The position numbers and the translations under genes are program-made. This document shows, piece after piece, positions 60,639 through 64,000 of a DNA stretch of 64,000 bases. The notes beneath the pieces were generated by a model. It ran no database searches. It was not told the DNA's origin and was given only the letters and a program-made list of their open reading frames with translations. The first letter of the stretch is position 1, and every line of letters starts with the position of its first letter. Location: contig CAWFIB010000002.1 in NCBI GenBank assembly GCA_963815775.1, forward strand, positions 124,001 through 188,000, given 5' to 3'. This DNA comes from CAVVDY01 sp963815775. GTDB taxonomy: Bacteria; Acidobacteriota; Terriglobia; Terriglobales; Acidobacteriaceae.

Positions 60639-62819
60639 ATGTCGATCAAGCTCACAGACGGTAAGAATTGGAGCGCCAACCTGAGTGGTACCGAGTCGCT
60701 GCTGGACAAAGCGAAGCTAACGCTGACCGGTTTCAACATTGCCAAGAACTGGGACCGTCCGGTCAACAAAATCGACCCGAAAGAGCTGGGACCGGGGACC
60801 CTCGCTTTCGCGGGCAGCACACCCCTACCGTTCGCCAACTCTACGCTAACGGTGAGCGCGAGCCACGGCGCCAGCATGGGCGGCCAGGTCGGGGGGTTAC
60901 TGTTCGGGAGCGGCGATCCGTTCGATCAGCCGGTGGATCTGGCGAACAAATGCTGCCTGTGGCTGCAACTGAATGGCACGCTGAATGTGGGCGTGGCGGG
61001 AACCGTCGCCGGCTTCGGCATCGGCGTCCAGACGAGCTCCTACGCGCAGTACCGATTTAATCGCATTTTCGGGCCGGATGCTGCAGGCAACTTTGCTCCC
61101 CTCAAGCAGGCGGTGGAAGCGCTGTTCGATGAGGCGACTCCACCGGTCAACCTGGCCGCGCTGCTCGCCGCTCCGGCAGGCGCCATCTTCGAGTTCGACT
61201 GCGGCGGCTCGGTGAAGGTAACGGGAAGCTACTCGGTGCCGACTTCGACGCTCCCGCTGGCAACCACGGCAGTTCCCATCCTGAAAGAGAAGCTGACGAT
61301 AGCCGCGGGCGCTTCGCTCGGTCTCTCCGGCTGTTTCGAGGTGAGTGGGGCGTTCATCTTCCGGGTTCATAAGCTGGAGAACAACGCAGCGCGCTTCCAC
61401 CTTTTCAAGAAATCCGGAACGGCACTGAGCGTGAGCTTCAATGCGTCGGCGGGCGTTTCCGGCGAAGTCTTCGGCAAAGACCTTGTCGAGATGGCATTCA
61501 GGGCGATAACCCCGGACTACAAAATCGACCTTGCGGTGCGTGACCAGCAACTGAACGCGCAGGTGCAAGAGGTGCTGGAGGAGGCGGTCTCATCGCACTT
61601 CTCGGCCTCACTCAACGCCGAGACGAGCCGCTCCTCGAGCATCTCCCACGTGTTCGTGTTGGACATCGATCTCCAGGTCGCAAGCCAGTCAGCCGAGATG
61701 ACCGACCGCGTGAATGGCTTGTTTCACGGCGATTGGACGCTGGCACGGCAACACAGCCTGCCTTGCGTGACCAACTACAGCGACATGCTGGAGAAAGTAA
61801 CCAGCTCGCGTAACGCCTTCCGCTTCCACCTGCTGAACCTGTTCAGTTTTGTTAGCGTGACCGACTTCCTGAACTCGGCCAAGGTTTTGCAGACGCCCGA
61901 CGGAGTTGTGTTCACCGACCACGAGACCGCCAGCCGCATTCAGGCCAGCGCCGACGGTCGCATTGCAGAGCCGATGAGCTTACGTAAAGTCCTCGCGCAG
62001 GCGCTGCAAACCACCCTGATCTTCAAGACGGGAAGCGCGGCCCCTGCGCTGGTCGAGTTGTCGATTTCCGGCAACTACTTCGACTATGAGCGGAATGCGT
62101 CGCGTGACGATCTGAAGGAGATCGGACTGTTGTGCACGGCGCTCGATTGTCCTCTCACCGGCCTGGAGACCGCTGCCACGCGTATTGGCGTGGTTAGATT
62201 CGATGCGTCCTCGGCCTTCGATGGCAAAGCGTCGGATGCATGCTTTGTCGGGCCGGCGCCTGACTTCGCTCCCAAGAGTCAGAGGGACTATAAGGGCTAT
62301 GCATTGGCGGCCATCGCCAGCCTCTACGATTCTTCGGACCGATTCCATGCCGCAGCAACCGACGCTAAACTCTGGCAGAAACTGGATGTCGCCGGCAATC
62401 CTTCGTCCATGCTTGCAGATAGTTATGTACAGGCATTCCTGCGCGCGCACGGCGGATTCGACGGCAACCCCGGGAATATCTCGCAGGTGATGTGGCTGTA
62501 CAGCATCTGGTACACGGTGACCTTCTGGTCGAAGGCCATGGCCGACTATGCGGCGCTTTTGCAGAAGGCGAAAAAGCTGGCGGCCCAGCTACCGCCGGGC
62601 TCAAGGCAGCAGACGCCGGAGATCCAGGAGCTCATGCGCCAGCTGTCGTCGGCTATGCACGACGCTCAGGCGCGGGAGAATAACTTTATCGATGCGCGGG
62701 CGCAATTTGGATTGGCCGCGCTTTATCTGTCATCGGGCAAAGGAGCTGCCAACGATGTGAGCCTGACCTGGAATGGGGCGACGAAGTTGGCGAGTAACAA
62801 TCCGACGCTTACGGCCTAG
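60639..62819 (+). CDS. unrecognised 726-aa protein
   Basis: ATG at 60639 with GGAGG 6 bp upstream. I recognise no family. No signal peptide. Residues 1-330 are Gly/Ala/Ser/Thr-rich and look all-beta (GTLAFAGSTPLPFANSTLTVSASHGASMGGQVGGLLFGSG; LNGTLNVGVAGTVAGFGIGVQ; LTIAAGASLGLSGCFEVSGAFIFRV), with repeated alternating strands. Residues 330-560 are mixed, and 560-726 helical (YALAAIASLYDSSDR, a WLYSIWYTVTFWSKAMADYAALLQKAKKLAAQL stretch, MHDAQARENNFIDARAQFGLAALYL). No catalytic motif is evident. Codon use is like its neighbours. It converges on the methyltransferase, overlapping by 11 bp. Confidence 0.75.
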   Translation: MSIKLTDGKNWSANLSGTESLLDKAKLTLTGFNIAKNWDRPVNKIDPKELGPGTLAFAGSTPLPFANSTLTVSASHGASMGGQVGGLLFGSGDPFDQPVDLANKCCLWLQLNGTLNVGVAGTVAGFGIGVQTSSYAQYRFNRIFGPDAAGNFAPLKQAVEALFDEATPPVNLAALLAAPAGAIFEFDCGGSVKVTGSYSVPTSTLPLATTAVPILKEKLTIAAGASLGLSGCFEVSGAFIFRVHKLENNAARFHLFKKSGTALSVSFNASAGVSGEVFGKDLVEMAFRAITPDYKIDLAVRDQQLNAQVQEVLEEAVSSHFSASLNAETSRSSSISHVFVLDIDLQVASQSAEMTDRVNGLFHGDWTLARQHSLPCVTNYSDMLEKVTSSRNAFRFHLLNLFSFVSVTDFLNSAKVLQTPDGVVFTDHETASRIQASADGRIAEPMSLRKVLAQALQTTLIFKTGSAAPALVELSISGNYFDYERNASRDDLKEIGLLCTALDCPLTGLETAATRIGVVRFDASSAFDGKASDACFVGPAPDFAPKSQRDYKGYALAAIASLYDSSDRFHAAATDAKLWQKLDVAGNPSSMLADSYVQAFLRAHGGFDGNPGNISQVMWLYSIWYTVTFWSKAMADYAALLQKAKKLAAQLPPGSRQQTPEIQELMRQLSSAMHDAQARENNFIDARAQFGLAALYLSSGKGAANDVSLTWNGATKLASNNPTLTA

Positions 62820-64000
62820 CGCCATTAACGGCAATCAACGCTTCGGCAGCCAGGTTGACAGGCGGCGCGTCAAACCAGCGAACCGATTCCTGGACCAGGG
62901 TGAGCCGCAGTATGCACTTCCCCGCCTGCTGCGGAGCTTTCACAGGGGCCCGGAAGCGTCTTCGCGCGCCGGGCATAAGTGGTGGGATGATCGCGCTGCG
63001 CTCTCCGTCGAAGACCAGGGTTTCGCGGCTATCGGCATCGAGCCAGTGATAGGAGATGTGCACCGGATTCGGTTGGCTGGTAGAAAGGACTGCCCGGCTT
63101 TTGTTGGCAATTTCTATCCAGGCTTCGAAGGTCGCACCCGCTTCAATAGCGCCCGGAGTCGTAGAGATCGTCATCTCGATGCCGCTTAGCTCTGGCTCTG
63201 GGACCGGATAGCTTAGGAACAGCTGCCGCAGGCCCTGCAAATCGATTGGCGAATGCGAAGCTATGGCGTACAGGTCACGCGATGCGGCCAAGTCGTGATG
63301 CGACATCTTTTCCAGCAGCGTGCGAACCGGCCTGCCGGGCTCTCCGAACCACACGACCGCATGCCCAAATTGCCGTTGCAGGCTGCGTTTCAAAAGCCGC
63401 GGCGACTGCTCATTGATGCTCATCCGGAGCTCGTCGCCGGTCCGCGGCTCCGGTGGCAGATAGCTCCCAATCGAATTGGCGATCCGCCGCTTCCGCGCAT
63501 AGCCGTATTGGTAATACCAACGGTTTGGGGAAGTGTGAATGACGAACACCCCATCCCGGGAAAGGTGCCCTGAAATCTTCACATACAACTGTTCGACTTC
63601 CTGCGGCGAGAGATGCCCAATGAGATCAGCAGCGATGACAGCATCGAATACTCCATCGAGGGGCATTTTGCATACATTCGCGCAGACCAACTGCACCCGG
63701 CGGCGCAGCTCGGGCTCACCCTGGAACGTACGTTCCGACAACTGAATCGAGGCCTCGGAATAGTCAACCGCCGTGACTTGTGCTCCCAGATCCGCGAAGT
63801 AATGCGCGAGTTCCCCACGGCCGCAGCCAAGATCAAGTACACGTTTGGGCTCCCTGGCACTTGCGGCCGTAGCCACCACCTGAAGACGCTCGTCCTCCAG
63901 GTACTTCCCTCCATTCCTGTTGTACTGCTCAAAGCCCGGGCACTTTTGCAGGTAGTAGGAAGTGGTGTAGCTCTCGCGCCGTAAGTCGGAGGCCAGCCCG
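62809..64000 (-). CDS. SAM-dependent methyltransferase with C-terminal beta domain (5' end outside window)
   Basis: The frame is open to the right edge, so the start is missing; about 396 residues are visible. Preamble SYYLQKCPGFEQYNRNGGKYLEDERLQ, then class I methyltransferase motifs: VLDLGCGRGELAHYFADLGAQVTAVDYSE (motif I and acidic loop), VCANVCKMPLDGVFDAVIAADLIGHLS (motifs II-III). The final 130 residues look like a beta-sandwich of the Wzt/carbohydrate-binding kind (FEAWIEIANKSRAVLSTSQPNPVHISYHWLD). Such fusions occur in glycan-modifying clusters. The target is unknown. Confidence 0.85.
   Translation of the reverse strand, partial: GLASDLRRESYTTSYYLQKCPGFEQYNRNGGKYLEDERLQVVATAASAREPKRVLDLGCGRGELAHYFADLGAQVTAVDYSEASIQLSERTFQGEPELRRRVQLVCANVCKMPLDGVFDAVIAADLIGHLSPQEVEQLYVKISGHLSRDGVFVIHTSPNRWYYQYGYARKRRIANSIGSYLPPEPRTGDELRMSINEQSPRLLKRSLQRQFGHAVVWFGEPGRPVRTLLEKMSHHDLAASRDLYAIASHSPIDLQGLRQLFLSYPVPEPELSGIEMTISTTPGAIEAGATFEAWIEIANKSRAVLSTSQPNPVHISYHWLDADSRETLVFDGERSAIIPPLMPGARRRFRAPVKAPQQAGKCILRLTLVQESVRWFDAPPVNLAAEALIAVNGARP

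Overview
The window is a GC-rich (by eye roughly 60%) chromosomal stretch from a Gram-negative bacterium. lpxC (lipid A), a TonB/ExbB/ExbD set, a secretin and SecDF all imply an outer membrane. The gene complement (TIGR03790-type protein, secretin with a cohesin-like tail, bactofilin, isolated hut and pdxST genes) and the very dense intergenic palindromes suggest Acidobacteriota, probably class Terriglobia. That placement is an inference; there is no rRNA here to confirm it. I see no prophage, insertion sequence, CRISPR array or tRNA.

Layout. 1-3096: 5' end of katG divergent from oxyR, then hutU. 3402-11553: pepA, a DUF1801 gene, an unfamiliar 555-aa protein, a 1.9-kb repeat-filled gap, a DUF1348 gene, a zinc alcohol dehydrogenase and smpB. 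11976-15454: secretin plus two type II/IV pseudopilins. 15582-18728: trmO, an intact brnTA toxin-antitoxin pair, argS. 19009-24922: larC, metG, tatD, yajQ, a trans-polyprenyl diphosphate synthase. 25191-29630: CYTH protein, a deoxyhypusine-synthase-like enzyme, and aguB-aguA (agmatine to putrescine), together a polyamine neighbourhood. 29938-36444: bactofilin, rnr, a secreted LolA-like protein, lpxC, a YwiC-like membrane protein. 36492-40766: pdxT and pdxS, a hotdog thioesterase, parD with a broken parE, fabH, and the SRP RNA gene with a readable promoter. 41080-47863: rimO, yacG, pgpA, an NHL propeller protein, a di-heme lipoprotein, a TIGR03790 protein. 47945-56521: tgt-yajC-secD-secF, then tonB-exbB-exbD-exbD-TPR lipoprotein. 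56688-60545: accC, hicB plus frameshifted hicA, a biotin carrier protein, and a cystathionine gamma-synthase/beta-lyase family enzyme. 60639-64000: an unrecognised 726-aa protein converging on a truncated methyltransferase.

Two themes stand out beyond the housekeeping genes. First, the intergenic DNA is crowded with repeats of at least two kinds. One kind is arrays of 7-bp units that mostly come as inverted pairs (two arms of about 20-60 bp around a loop) and often end at a start or stop codon. The other is REP/BIME-like palindromes (core CGGCACGGCTGAAGCCGTGCC followed by CCTTCAA, and a GTCATCCTGAGCG-type element). The second kind has entered genes: it encodes much of an approximately 70-residue insertion in Tgt, the alternative N-termini of ArgS and AguA, and the tail that replaces most of ParE. 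Second, the window is a small graveyard of type II toxin-antitoxin modules: one intact (brnTA), one with a toxin truncated by a repeat (parDE), one with a frameshifted toxin (hicBA, lying between accC and the biotin carrier gene), and a 23-codon fossil resembling the HigB N-terminus.

All assignments are from reading the sequence without database searches. Start codons marked as chosen rest on family N-termini and visible ribosome binding sites.
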